Positions 26,104 to 34,356 of a stretch of 64,000 nucleotides of DNA are shown here, piece by piece. The position numbers were made by a program, and so were the translations under genes. The notes below the pieces were generated by a model. The model saw only the letters and a program-made list of their open reading frames with translations, did no database searches and was not told the DNA's origin. Every line of letters begins with the position of its first letter. The stretch's first letter is position 1. This DNA is from Niveibacterium umoris (lineage in GTDB: Bacteria > Pseudomonadota > Gammaproteobacteria > Burkholderiales > Rhodocyclaceae): positions 992,001-1,056,000 of the forward strand of contig NZ_JACIET010000002.1 in the NCBI RefSeq assembly GCF_014197015.1, written 5' to 3'.

Positions 26104-27018
26104 ATGCAAACGCAGGACGAAGCGGACTTTCCTGCGCCGGTACAGCAGTGGCTCGACATGCTGGCTTTCGAGCGCCGGCTCGCAGCCCTGACGCTGCAAG
26201 CCTACCGGCGCGACCTGCGCGCCTTGCTCAGTCTTTCCGCCGGGCGCGCGCTCGAAAACCTGTCGCCCCACGATATCCGCCGTTACGTCGCGCGCCTGCA
26301 TGCGCAGGGGCTGAGCGGGCGCTCGATCGCACGTCACCTGTCGTGCTGGCGCGGCTTCTTCGGCTGGTGGGCGAAGAGCGGTGCGCTCGGCGCCAACCCG
26401 GTCGTCGGCATCCGCCCGCCCAAATCGCCCAAGGCCTTGCCGCAGGCGCTGTCGCCGGATCAGGCGGCGGCACTGCTCGATGCGCCGCAAGCCGCCAACG
26501 ACCCCTTCATCACCCGTGACCGGGCGATCTTCGAGTTGTTCTATTCCTCCGGATTGCGGCTGTCCGAACTCGCGAGCCTTGACCTTGGGCCGGCGCTGGA
26601 TCTGCGCGAAGCCGAGGTCACGGTCACCGGCAAACGCAACAAGACGCGCACCGTTCCGGTTGGCGCGCAGGCGCGCGAGGCAATCGCAGCCTGGCTCGCC
26701 GAGCGTGCCAAACATGCCCGTGCGGACGAAGTCGCACTGTTCGTGAATACCCGGGGTGCGCGCATGGCGCCGCGCAGCATCCAGCAGCGGCTGGCACTGT
26801 GGGCGCAGCGCAGCGGGCTGGGCGTGCACGTGCATCCGCACATGCTGCGCCACAGTTTTGCGACACACCTGCTGCAGTCCTCCGGCGACCTGCGCGCGGT
26901 GCAGGAACTGCTCGGGCACGAGAGCATCGCGACCACGCAGATCTACACCCACCTCGATTTCCAGCACCTCGCCAAGGTCTACGACGCCGCCCACCCGCGC
27001 GCGCGCAAGAAGCCCTGA
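26104..27018 (+). CDS. xerC: Tyrosine recombinase XerC
   Basis: Chromosome-dimer resolving recombinase working with XerD at dif. The 304 residues have a SAM-like N-terminal core-binding domain (about 10-95) and a catalytic domain. All catalytic residues are in place: Arg152 in SSGLRLSEL, Lys177 in VTGKRNKTR, His246 and Arg249 in HPHMLRHSFATHL, His272 in LLGHES, and the nucleophile Tyr281 in IYTHLDF. The LSELxSL and HMLRHSFATHLL pattern is that of XerC/D rather than phage integrase; synteny favours XerC. Confidence 0.94.
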   Translation: MQTQDEADFPAPVQQWLDMLAFERRLAALTLQAYRRDLRALLSLSAGRALENLSPHDIRRYVARLHAQGLSGRSIARHLSCWRGFFGWWAKSGALGANPVVGIRPPKSPKALPQALSPDQAAALLDAPQAANDPFITRDRAIFELFYSSGLRLSELASLDLGPALDLREAEVTVTGKRNKTRTVPVGAQAREAIAAWLAERAKHARADEVALFVNTRGARMAPRSIQQRLALWAQRSGLGVHVHPHMLRHSFATHLLQSSGDLRAVQELLGHESIATTQIYTHLDFQHLAKVYDAAHPRARKKP

Positions 27019-27083
27019 TGCCTGCCGCGGCAACGGCCGTGCGCTGTCGCGATCGCACAAGACGTCGCATCGCCCCGCCGGAC

Positions 27084-27089
27084 TATGCT
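27084..27089 (+). promoter_or_regulatory. Putative -10 box of the AlkB gene
   Basis: TATGCT, 27 bp upstream of the ATG. The same 14-bp core CTATGCTGATCGCC also precedes the S4-protein gene at 33135-33148, with nearly equal spacing and a similar CTTCAGGAGACC-like ribosome-binding site, suggesting a common promoter-leader type. Confidence 0.45.
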
Positions 27090-27116
27090 GATCGCCCATT
27101 CTTCAGGAGACCGTGC

Positions 27117-28208
27117 ATGCAGGGCATCATCCGACTCAAGCGCCTCGGCTTCGCTTCTTTCCTGATCCCGCTCGCGCTGCCACCGCTCGGGTTGCATTGG
27201 GGGGCGCAGTTTGGCGTGCCGGCGCTCGGTGCCTGGCTGACGGTGTTCGTCGTGTTCGGCCTGGTGCCGCTGCTCGATGCGCTGATCGGTCGCGACACCG
27301 CGAACCCGACGGCGGATGAAGAACGCGTGCTGCTCGCCGACCGCTGGTATCCGCTGCTGACGCTGCTCGCGGTGCCGGCGTGGTCCGTGCTGCTGGTGTG
27401 GGGCATCCACGCGGTGGCTACCACCGGGCTGGGTGTGGTCGGCATCCTCGGTCTGCTCGTGTCACTCGGCACGATCGGCGGTGCCGTGGCGATCAACGTC
27501 GGTCACGAACTGGTGCACAAGACGAATCGCGGAGAACGTGCTGCCGGCGGCTGGCTGCTGGCGAGCGTGGGCTACGGCGGTTTCAAGATCGAACACATCC
27601 GTGGCCATCATGTCGACGTGGCAACGCCACGCGACACCTCGACCGCGCGCCTTGGCGAGAACGTGTATGCCTTCCTGTGGCGCGCCTTCACGACCAACCC
27701 GGCGCGCGCCTGGGCGCTGGAGCGTGCGCGCCTGACGCGGCGCCAGCTGCCTTGGTGGCGCAACGAAATGCTGCTGCTGTGGGGGCTGACCCTCGCCTGG
27801 GCGGCGGGCTTCGGCATCTGGCTCGGGCCGTTCGCGATCGTGGTCTACGCGGTGGTGTGCATCGGCTCGATCGCGCTGCTCGAAATCGTGAACTACCTCG
27901 AACACTACGGCTTGCTGCGGGTGCCGCTGGCGAACGGGCGCTATGGCCCGGTCACCGAGCATCACTCCTGGAACAGCCCCTTCCTGCTGACCAACCTGCT
28001 GCTGTTCCAGCTGCAGCGGCATTCCGACCATCACGCGCATGCGGTGCGGCGCTACCAGATCCTGCGCCATATGGAAGCCGCGCCGCAGTTGCCGGCCGGC
28101 TACGCGACACTGGTCGTGCTGGCGCTGGTGCCGCCCTTGTGGCGTCGGCTGATGGACCCGCGCGTCGCTGCCTGGCGCGCCGCGCAGGGTATTGCGCCGA
28201 ACGCCTGA
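27117..28208 (+). CDS. AlkB-type membrane-bound alkane/xylene hydroxylase-like protein
   Basis: A 363-residue integral membrane di-iron monooxygenase family protein. All histidine clusters are present: HELVHK (130-135), EHIRGHH (159-165), NYLEHYG (259-265) and LQRHSDHHA (299-307), the AlkB set. Six or so transmembrane segments surround them. AlkB proteins are typically about 400 residues, so this one is a little short. Rubredoxin and rubredoxin reductase are not nearby. It likely hydroxylates alkyl or alkylaromatic chains, but the substrate is inference. Start ATG 27117 follows GGAGA. It converges with the downstream DUF2987-like gene, with adjoining stop codons. Confidence 0.85.
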   Translation: MQGIIRLKRLGFASFLIPLALPPLGLHWGAQFGVPALGAWLTVFVVFGLVPLLDALIGRDTANPTADEERVLLADRWYPLLTLLAVPAWSVLLVWGIHAVATTGLGVVGILGLLVSLGTIGGAVAINVGHELVHKTNRGERAAGGWLLASVGYGGFKIEHIRGHHVDVATPRDTSTARLGENVYAFLWRAFTTNPARAWALERARLTRRQLPWWRNEMLLLWGLTLAWAAGFGIWLGPFAIVVYAVVCIGSIALLEIVNYLEHYGLLRVPLANGRYGPVTEHHSWNSPFLLTNLLLFQLQRHSDHHAHAVRRYQILRHMEAAPQLPAGYATLVVLALVPPLWRRLMDPRVAAWRAAQGIAPNA

Positions 28209-28949
28209 TCAGTCCGGCAGGCCGTCGGACAACCAATTGACGTGCGTGAATTCGAGCTTGCTCGGTGGTGTCAGTGCCAATGCCTGCCAGCTCTCGCGCT
28301 TGCCGGCGTCGAGCTTGAGCACCGCACACTGGCGCTTGCTCTTGATCGGCAGCGTTTCTTCGCCGGCCGTCGTGATCAGCGTGGCATGCGCACCCTCGCG
28401 CTCGAAACAGGCACGGATCGCATTCGGTTCTGCGATCAGCAGGCGGAAGTACCAGGGAACGATCTCTTTCATCAGGTGAATGGCCTGATCCCGCGAGATC
28501 AGCGCATCGGCGTAGGCGATGCGTTCTGCATTCGGAAACTCGGGTGACAGGGTCAGGTGCACCTGCAGGCTGCCCTTCTTCTGGTTGGTGACGAACTCGG
28601 CCTTGTCGGCCAGCGCCGCCTCGGAGCGCGGCACGTCGATGTCGCCTTCTTCACCCAGCGGAACGGGAATGTCGGTCTCATCCCCGACCAGCCGGATGCG
28701 GATGTCGGAGGCCTTGACCGACTTGTCCGCCGATTTGATCTGCATGCGCATCCGCACCTTGTCGTGCGGCACCTTGTCCACCTGGGTAAAGAACTTGTAC
28801 GCGTCGGCGTAGGGCATGATCGCCGGGTCGCGTACGCCCTTCACCACGATCTTGTCGGACACCAACGGCGCATCTGCGGGTGCGGGAGGCACTTCGTCGC
28901 AATAGGCGGCGAGCGGGAACAGCAGCAGGGCGAGGCAGATGGGCTTCAT
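28209..28949 (-). CDS. DUF2987-like exported protein
   Basis: A 246-residue secreted protein with a signal peptide (MKPICLALLLFPLAAYC) and probably a periplasmic domain. A stretch of beta-strands includes DKIVVKGVRDPAIMPYADAYKFF and the region around PLGEEGDIDVP; the alternating hydrophobic pattern and IxIxLVG-type strands resemble DUF2987 proteins, though the assignment is tentative. No catalytic motif. Its stop (28209-28211) directly abuts the AlkB stop on the other strand. The open frame extends upstream to 29012, but ATG 28949 gives the signal peptide. Confidence 0.7.
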   Translation of the reverse strand: MKPICLALLLFPLAAYCDEVPPAPADAPLVSDKIVVKGVRDPAIMPYADAYKFFTQVDKVPHDKVRMRMQIKSADKSVKASDIRIRLVGDETDIPVPLGEEGDIDVPRSEAALADKAEFVTNQKKGSLQVHLTLSPEFPNAERIAYADALISRDQAIHLMKEIVPWYFRLLIAEPNAIRACFEREGAHATLITTAGEETLPIKSKRQCAVLKLDAGKRESWQALALTPPSKLEFTHVNWLSDGLPD

Positions 28950-29025
28950 GGCAGGTCTCGTCAATGGGGCCTGCGCATGTTCAGCGGCGATTGGATCGCC
29001 AACGTGTCGCAATCGTAAGAATTTG

Positions 29026-29904
29026 TCAGTGCTGCAAGGTCAGCGCCAGCGCGATCGGCAGGAAGATCAGCGCGAACAGGTTGCCGATCATCACGATCGA
29101 GGCGACCTTCTCCGGCTCCTGCCGGTAGCGCTCGGCGAAGATGAAGTTCAGCACCGCGGGTGGCAGCGCGCCGAAGACGATCACCAATGCGCGCTGCAAG
29201 GGCGGCAGGTCCGCCACCGACACCACCAGCGCCGCAATCGCAAGGCCGCTGAGCGGCCGCAACAGCGCACCGCCGACACCGATGCGCCAGGCGTGGAAGT
29301 TGGCGTCGGTGAGTCGCACGCCGAGCGAGAACAGCATCAACGGAATCGCGATGTCGCCGACCATCCGGATCGCCAGCAGCAGCGGCGCCCAGACCGTGAT
29401 GCCGGCCGCGCCGACCGCGATACCGGCGAGCGTCGCGAGCACGGAAGGGACTTTCCAGATCGTCGCGAGCCGGGTCTTGTGGTCGAGCAACCACGCGCCG
29501 TACGAGAAATGGAGCAGGTTCGAGACCATGAACATCACCACTGCCGGCGCCAGCGCCTGTTCGCCGAAGGCCAGCACCGCGAGCGGCAGGCCGAGGTTGC
29601 CGCAGTTGTTGAACATGGTCGGCGGAACCAGTGTCTTCACCGCCACGCCGCTCAGCCGCGCCGCGACCCAGCCGACGGCGCCGAAGGCCACCACCATGAA
29701 GACCGAAATGCCGGCGAGCGGCAGGAATTCGCCGAGCCGGAAGTCCTTGGACACCAGCGCGGCAAACACCAGCGCCGGGATGAAGACATCCATGTTGAGC
29801 TTGTTGGCGATCGTCAGATCCGGTTTCGCGCGGCGCCCGACCAGCCAGCCCAGGGCAATGATGGCGAAGAGCGGGAACAGAATCGAGACGATGCGCAGGA
29901 ACAT
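29026..29904 (-). CDS. AEC family transporter
   Basis: A 292-residue integral membrane protein with about ten transmembrane segments, of the auxin efflux carrier family. Visible features: the first helix FLRIVSILFPLFAIIALGWLVG, the Asn-rich stretch TMFNNCGNLGLPLAVL (typical NxGNxGLPL motif), and the end FIFAERYRQEPEKVASIVMIGNLFAL, similar to the AEC C-terminal domain. Probably exports or imports carboxylates or similar small molecules; the direction is not predictable. Upstream TAGAAT at 29931 is a likely -10. Confidence 0.9.
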   Translation of the reverse strand: MFLRIVSILFPLFAIIALGWLVGRRAKPDLTIANKLNMDVFIPALVFAALVSKDFRLGEFLPLAGISVFMVVAFGAVGWVAARLSGVAVKTLVPPTMFNNCGNLGLPLAVLAFGEQALAPAVVMFMVSNLLHFSYGAWLLDHKTRLATIWKVPSVLATLAGIAVGAAGITVWAPLLLAIRMVGDIAIPLMLFSLGVRLTDANFHAWRIGVGGALLRPLSGLAIAALVVSVADLPPLQRALVIVFGALPPAVLNFIFAERYRQEPEKVASIVMIGNLFALIFLPIALALTLQH

Positions 29905-29930
29905 GGGGCGGGCCGCGGTAAGGAGCGTCG

Positions 29931-29936
29931 ATTCTA
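29931..29936 (-). promoter_or_regulatory. Putative -10 box of the AEC transporter gene
   Basis: TAGAAT on the minus strand (preceded by AGC, followed by C), 27 bp upstream of the start. Same box as before several genes here. Confidence 0.4.
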
Positions 29937-29993
29937 GCTGCCGGCCGGCGTTCGGCGATCCGCCTTGATCGCTTCGGCAGGCGCCGGTACAAC

Positions 29994-30016
29994 AAAAAGG
30001 GGCGCCGGAGCGCCCC
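29994..30016 (-). terminator. Rho-independent terminator of the OmpW gene
   Basis: Perfect stem GGGGCGC/GCGCCCC with TCCG loop on the minus strand, followed by a TTTTT tract. It lies 24 bp past the OmpW stop. Confidence 0.85.
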
Positions 30017-30040
30017 TCGTTCAGACTGGTGCGACGCTGC

Positions 30041-30649
30041 TCAGAAGCGGTAGCCGACGCCTACGCCAATCAGCCACGGATCGATGTGCAGCGTATCGAC
30101 GACGGTGTCGCCGGCCTTCACATCGGTTGCGATCCACGTCTTCTTGACGTCGGCGTTGAGGTACCACTGCTTGCTCAGTTCGTAGTCCATACCGACCTGC
30201 AGCGAGCCGCCCCAGCTCGAACGTTCGATGTCCACGCCCGGCACGATCAGCTTCACATCCCAGAAGCGGGTGTAGTTGATGCCCGCGCCGACGTAGGGTT
30301 TGAAGGCGCCCATCGGGAAGTGGTACTGCAGCATGAAGTGCGGCGGCAGTTGCGTTACTTCGCCGATCTTGGTGCCGCCAAGCTCGATGTCATGCGTCTG
30401 CGGAATCGACAGGACCACTTCGAGCGCGATGTTCTCGGTGAAGAAGTAGCTGATGTCGAGATCCGGCAGTACCTTGTCGCTGGCGGTGACTTCCGCGCCG
30501 AGCAGGTTGTTCTCGTTGCTGTTGTCGTTGGTCATGCTCACGATGCGGCCGCGAACCAGCCAGTTGCCGTCGGCGGCCGTTGCCGTGCCTGCCATGAACA
30601 TGCCTGCCGTGATCGCCCCCGCGATCGCAGCCTTGATGATGCTGGACAT
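30041..30649 (-). CDS. OmpW family outer-membrane protein
   Basis: A 202-residue beta-barrel with signal peptide (cleavage likely after GTATA). OmpW features: NWLVRGRIVSM early, LGGTKIGEVTQLPPHFMLQYHF (the conserved LPPtl..Y.f pattern), FKPYVGAGINYT, and the C-terminal GVGVGYRF ending in Phe, suited to BAM recognition. OmpW forms a small eight-stranded channel for hydrophobic molecules. It is near an AlkB-type hydroxylase gene, as is seen in some hydrocarbon-using bacteria, but they are not in one operon. Confidence 0.92.
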   Translation of the reverse strand: MSSIIKAAIAGAITAGMFMAGTATAADGNWLVRGRIVSMTNDNSNENNLLGAEVTASDKVLPDLDISYFFTENIALEVVLSIPQTHDIELGGTKIGEVTQLPPHFMLQYHFPMGAFKPYVGAGINYTRFWDVKLIVPGVDIERSSWGGSLQVGMDYELSKQWYLNADVKKTWIATDVKAGDTVVDTLHIDPWLIGVGVGYRF

Positions 30650-30810
30650 AAATCCCCCGATTAATGAATTGGTGCTGTGCAGAAAGACTGCACGCTCAGT
30701 GTGGTTTTCATGTCCCGCTGGCGCTTGATCGCAATCAAGTGTTCCAATTCGTATGTGGCCAGAAGCGACACAGGTGTCGCATCGCCGCAACGGCATTGCC
30801 CTTCCCATCA

Positions 30811-31719
30811 ATGAGCACACGCATGACTTCGCACCCCTACTGGCTGGCTGATGTCTTTACCCGGCAGGCGTTTGCCGGCAATCCGCTGGCGGTGTTTCCG
30901 CACGGCGATCTGGTCGATCCAGCGATGATGCAGGCGATCGCCAGCGAACTGAACCTCTCCGAAACCGTCTTCGTGCTGCCGCCGGACGATCCGGCGCATG
31001 CCGCGCGGGTGCGGATCTTCACCCCGGCGAGCGAACTGCCGTTTGCCGGGCACCCGACGATAGGCACCGCGCTGCTGCTCGCCAGCTTCGCGCCACACGC
31101 GCTGCCCGACGGCGAACATCTGCTGGTGCTCGAAGAGGGCGTTGGTCCGGTGCCGGTGCGGGTGACCATGCAGGATGGCGAAGCCCTGCGGGCGGAGTTC
31201 AACACCGCGCAGGCCCCGCAATTCAAGCCCGCGCCGCCTGACGCGTTGATCGCGCAGATGCTCGGGCTACCGGACGATGCGATCCTGCCCGGCAGTGGCG
31301 TCGCCTCATGCGGCGTCCCCTTCCTCTGCGTGCCGCTGCGCGATCGTGCCCAGCTTGCGCGCGCCGTGCCGAATGGCTCGGCGATGCATCAGGGGCTCGA
31401 CGGCCTTGCGAGCGGCGTATATCTGTATTGCGACGATGGGCAGAACCCCGATCTGCTGCACGCTCGCATGTTCGCGCGCGGACTCGGCATCGGCGAAGAT
31501 CCGGCGACCGGCTCGGCCGCCGCAGCGCTCGGTGGTTTGCTGGCATCGCGTGACGCCCGCGATACGGCCGAACTGCGCTGGCAGATCTCGCAGGGCGAAG
31601 ACATGGGTCGCCCGAGCCGCATCGATCTCTCGGCATCGCGCCAAGGGGGGGCGATCGCCGCCGTGCGCGTCGGGGGCCAGGCAGTCTTCATCGGCGAAGG
31701 CCGACTCATAACCCCTTGA
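30811..31719 (+). CDS. PhzF family phenazine biosynthesis-like protein (isomerase-like)
   Basis: A 302-residue PhzF/diaminopimelate-epimerase-fold protein. The start around YWLADVFTRQAFAGNPLAVF is the typical family N-terminus, and SELNLSETVFVLPP and FTPASELPFAGHPTIGTA contain the conserved catalytic Glu and the GHPT box. A later GEDPATGSAAAALGG is the second signature. Family members include isomerases of unknown substrate. ATGs at 30811 and 30823 are both in frame; the first is used. The PhzF-RidA pair may form a small operon. Confidence 0.88.
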   Translation: MSTRMTSHPYWLADVFTRQAFAGNPLAVFPHGDLVDPAMMQAIASELNLSETVFVLPPDDPAHAARVRIFTPASELPFAGHPTIGTALLLASFAPHALPDGEHLLVLEEGVGPVPVRVTMQDGEALRAEFNTAQAPQFKPAPPDALIAQMLGLPDDAILPGSGVASCGVPFLCVPLRDRAQLARAVPNGSAMHQGLDGLASGVYLYCDDGQNPDLLHARMFARGLGIGEDPATGSAAAALGGLLASRDARDTAELRWQISQGEDMGRPSRIDLSASRQGGAIAAVRVGGQAVFIGEGRLITP

Positions 31720-31738
31720 ACCCGGACAGGACTCACAC

Positions 31739-32089
31739 ATGGACATTCAGCGCATCGGCCTCACGCCACGTTATGCAGACGCCGTGGTGCACAACGGCGT
31801 CGTTCACGCCGTCGAAGTGCCCCCGAGCGAGGAAGGCGACATCACCCGCCAGAGCAGCGCACTGCTCGAAGTGCTGGCCGCGACGCTAGAACGCGCAGGC
31901 AGCGGCAAGCACCGACTGCTGACTGCGACGATCTACCTGATTGATATGGCCGATTACGACGGTTTCAACGCGGTGTGGGACGCCTGGCTTGCGCCCGGAT
32001 GTGCGCCCTCGCGCGCCTGCGTGAAGGTCGCGGGGCTGGCGCGCGCTGGCTGGCGCGTCGAAGTCGTGGTGTCGGCGGCGGTCGGCTGA
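31739..32089 (+). CDS. RidA family protein
   Basis: A 116-residue enamine/imine deaminase-family protein, 19 bp after the PhzF gene. Family signs: the residue Arg in PSRACVKVAGLA (the conserved substrate-binding Arg of RidA) and the closing WRVEVVVSAAVG. RidA proteins hydrolyse reactive enamines from PLP enzymes. A short palindrome covers the convergent stop codons downstream. Confidence 0.88.
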   Translation: MDIQRIGLTPRYADAVVHNGVVHAVEVPPSEEGDITRQSSALLEVLAATLERAGSGKHRLLTATIYLIDMADYDGFNAVWDAWLAPGCAPSRACVKVAGLARAGWRVEVVVSAAVG

Positions 32090-32104
32090 GACCTCAGGTC
32101 TCAG
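32086..32104. repeat. 19-bp palindrome over two convergent stop codons
   Basis: CTGAGACCT-C-AGGTCTCAG: nine-bp perfect arms around one central base. It contains the TGA of the RidA gene (plus) and the TGA of the GNAT gene (minus). No T-tract, so a bidirectional terminator is possible but unproven. Confidence 0.6.
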
Positions 32105-32631
32105 GGGCCGGGACTCGCGTCTTGGGCCCACACGACCCGCAGGCAGGGGTAGCGCCCGCCATCCGGCATGTCGTGGATTTCGCGCGTCTGTTCGATACCG
32201 CCCACGCGCGCATAAAAGCGACGGGCGGCCACATTGCCCTCGAGCACCCACAGGTGGTAGCGCGGCGCGCCCAGATCGCCGATGCGCTGCTGCAGCGCTG
32301 CCATCATCTGCCGTCCGAGCCCCTCGCCTCTGAGCGTTGGCCGAACATGCAGGTTGTCGATCAGTGGTCCCCACGCCGGGTCGGCAAGCGGGCAGAGGCT
32401 GGCGAAGCCACGCAGACCGCGCGCGTCCTCCAGCACCCATGCTTCCAAAGGGGCATCGCGGCCTTCCACAAGCCGCGCGTGCCACAGCGCCGCGCGTTCG
32501 GCGAAGACCGTTTCATCGAGGTAGGCATCGTCGAGCAGCCCGCGATAGGCCGCGCGCCAGCTGTCGGCGTGCAGCCGCGCAATCGCAGCGGTGTCGGGCG
32601 CGCCGGCACGGCGCAAGCGCGGCCCGTTCAA
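32101..32631 (-). CDS. GNAT family N-acetyltransferase
   Basis: A 176-residue acetyltransferase. The acetyl-CoA loop is in VRPTLRGEGLGRQMMAAL (RGEGLG), and the C-terminal block LEGNVAARRFYARVGG is typical. Its start is coupled to the PCu(A)C gene stop by a 4-bp overlap (32628-32631), so it is co-transcribed with a copper chaperone. Substrate unknown. Confidence 0.85.
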   Translation of the reverse strand: MNGPRLRRAGAPDTAAIARLHADSWRAAYRGLLDDAYLDETVFAERAALWHARLVEGRDAPLEAWVLEDARGLRGFASLCPLADPAWGPLIDNLHVRPTLRGEGLGRQMMAALQQRIGDLGAPRYHLWVLEGNVAARRFYARVGGIEQTREIHDMPDGGRYPCLRVVWAQDASPGP

Positions 32632-33083
32632 TGCTGCATGTGCTTGTGTGCCGACGCGTCGCCAAGCGGGCGCACTTCGGCTTCCACCGCCACCTGCTCG
32701 CGTTTGCCGCCGGTCTCGATCTCCAGTGTCAGCGGTACCTTGCTGCCTTCCTTCATTTCCTTTTTGAGGTCCAGCAGCATCACGTGATAGCTGCCCGGTT
32801 TGAGCTCGACCGGCTTGCCCGCCGGCAGCGGCAGCTTCGCAATGGCACCCATCTTCATCGTGTCACCGACCATCTTCATCTCGTGGATCTCGACCTTGCC
32901 GGCAACCGGGGAAGCTGCACCGACGAGCGCCGCGTCGCCGGTGCTGGTCAGGGTCATGAAAGCGCCGGTGGCTTTCTGCGATGGCGTCGTGCCGCGCACC
33001 CAGGCACCTTCGATCTTGAGGTCGGCTGCGCCTGCGCTGGCGGCGCCGAGCGCGAGCAGGGTGGCGAGAAGCAGCGAACGCAT
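32628..33083 (-). CDS. Periplasmic copper chaperone PCu(A)C
   Basis: A 151-residue exported Cu(I) chaperone that helps deliver copper to cytochrome oxidase. Signal peptide MRSLLLATLLALGAASAGA, then an immunoglobulin-like fold. The copper-site pattern H-x-M...H-x-M is present: IHEMKMVGDTMKMG and, 20-odd residues later, YHVML. The C-terminal HKHMQH could add metal ligands. No Sco gene adjoins it. A -10 box TAGAAT lies 37 bp upstream and overlaps the leader of the divergent S4 gene. Confidence 0.9.
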   Translation of the reverse strand: MRSLLLATLLALGAASAGAADLKIEGAWVRGTTPSQKATGAFMTLTSTGDAALVGAASPVAGKVEIHEMKMVGDTMKMGAIAKLPLPAGKPVELKPGSYHVMLLDLKKEMKEGSKVPLTLEIETGGKREQVAVEAEVRPLGDASAHKHMQH

Positions 33084-33120
33084 GAGGACTCCTTGTGGGT
33101 TGTGGGATACCGAGGCGCTG

Positions 33121-33126
33121 ATTCTA
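33121..33126 (-). promoter_or_regulatory. Putative -10 box of the PCu(A)C gene
   Basis: TAGAAT (minus strand), with GGC before and C after, 37 bp upstream of the ATG. It lies 10 bp from the plus-strand -10 of the S4-protein gene, so the two divergent promoters must share DNA. Confidence 0.4.
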
Positions 33127-33135
33127 GCCCCGCGC

Positions 33136-33141
33136 TATGCT
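33136..33141 (+). promoter_or_regulatory. Putative -10 box of the S4-protein gene
   Basis: TATGCT, 28 bp upstream of the ATG; part of the CTATGCTGATCGCC element shared with the AlkB gene leader. Confidence 0.4.
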
Positions 33142-33169
33142 GATCGCCTCACCAGCAAGGAGACCCTGC

Positions 33170-33559
33170 ATGGATCAGGATCCCGGCGCACGTACGCGCA
33201 TCGACAAATGGCTCTGGGCGGCGCGCTTCTTCAAGACCCGCAGCCTTGCCACCGAGGCGGTGGAGGGCGGCAAGGTGCGCATCAACGGTTTGGGCGTGAA
33301 GCCGGCGAAGGACGTGCGACCGGGTGACCGGGTCGCCTTCAGCAACGGCCCCGTCGCGCGCGAAGTCATCGTGCGCGGTATTTCGGACAAGCGCGGATCG
33401 GCGCCGCTGGCCCAGCAGCTGTACGAGGAGACCGCAGAGAGCATTGCCGCGCGCGAGGCCGCGGCGGATGCGCGGCGCCTGAAAGTGGAGCCGGCCGCTG
33501 AACGCCACGGCCGCCCGACCAAGCGCGAACGCCGCGACTACGATCGCTGGCGCGAATGA
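33170..33559 (+). CDS. S4-domain RNA-binding protein (HslR-like)
   Basis: A 129-residue protein with an S4 domain at about 10-75: IDKWLWAARFFKTRSLATEAV...GKVRINGLGVKPAKDVRPGD. This matches Hsp15/HslR, which binds the 50S subunit carrying nascent peptide after heat stress. The C-terminus is very basic (RHGRPTKRERRDYDRWRE), as in HslR. ATG 33170 follows GGAGACC. Divergent from the PCu(A)C gene. Confidence 0.88.
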   Translation: MDQDPGARTRIDKWLWAARFFKTRSLATEAVEGGKVRINGLGVKPAKDVRPGDRVAFSNGPVAREVIVRGISDKRGSAPLAQQLYEETAESIAAREAAADARRLKVEPAAERHGRPTKRERRDYDRWRE

Positions 33560-33627
33560 GTCGCGCCGGTCGCATTCTGTAAGAAACGTGAGCCCTCAGC
33601 CCGCGCCACCCGCGCTAGAGTGAAAGC

Positions 33628-34356
33628 ATGGAACGCTTGCCGCTTATCTGGGTGATCGACGACGACCCCGACCTCCGCGCCCTGCTCGCCGAATATCTCG
33701 ACCGCGAGGGCTTCGATACCCGCGTCTTTCCCGACGCGGCCGACCCGATTCGCCGCTTGCCGCGCGAGCGCCCCGACCTGCTGGTGCTCGACCTGATGAT
33801 GCCGGGCGAGGACGGGCTCTCGGTGTGCCGCCGCATCCGTGCGACCGGCGACGATGTGCCGATCATCATGCTGACCGCCCGCAACGACCCGATCGACCGC
33901 GTCGTCGGTATCGAGATGGGGGCCGACGACTATCTTGGCAAGCCCTTCCTGCCGCGTGAATTGTCGGCCCGCATCCGCGCCGTGCTCAAGCGGCGCCAGG
34001 CGCCGCGCGCCGGCGCACCGATTCCGGAAGAAGAGGCGGTGTGCTTCGGCGAGTGCCGCCTCGACCTCGCATCGCGCAGCCTGTGGCGGCGCGGCGAGCG
34101 GATCGAGATGACGACCGGCGAATTCGCGCTGCTTGCCGCGCTCGCCCGCCACCCGCACCAGCCGCTGACCCGCGAACGCCTGATCGAGATCGCCCGCGGA
34201 CCGGAATCGGAAACCTTCGAGCGCAGCATGGACGTGCAGATTTCGCGCGTGCGGCGCCTTGTGGAACCCGATCCTTCGCGGCCGCGCCACATCCAGACCG
34301 TGTGGGGCGTCGGTTACGTCTTCGTGCCGGAGCCGCCGGACGCCGTTTCCGCATGA
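33628..34356 (+). CDS. OmpR-family response regulator
   Basis: A 242-residue two-component regulator. REC domain about 5-120 with acidic cluster IDDDPD (phospho-acceptor Asp55 in VLDLMMPG) and the conserved Lys in LGKPF. The winged-helix DNA-binding domain covers about 135-235 with the Trans_reg_C pattern (TTGEFALLAALARHPHQPLTRE...HIQTVWGVGYVF). It resembles OmpR by the LMMPGEDGLSVCR pattern. The stop overlaps the histidine kinase start by 4 bp (ATGA), so both are made together. Confidence 0.94.
   Translation: MERLPLIWVIDDDPDLRALLAEYLDREGFDTRVFPDAADPIRRLPRERPDLLVLDLMMPGEDGLSVCRRIRATGDDVPIIMLTARNDPIDRVVGIEMGADDYLGKPFLPRELSARIRAVLKRRQAPRAGAPIPEEEAVCFGECRLDLASRSLWRRGERIEMTTGEFALLAALARHPHQPLTRERLIEIARGPESETFERSMDVQISRVRRLVEPDPSRPRHIQTVWGVGYVFVPEPPDAVSA

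Noticed and set aside
23904-26159. Minus-strand ORF of 751 codons
   Set aside because: Shadow of dapF, DUF484 and GNAT genes; composition is His/Arg-rich and no motif is found.
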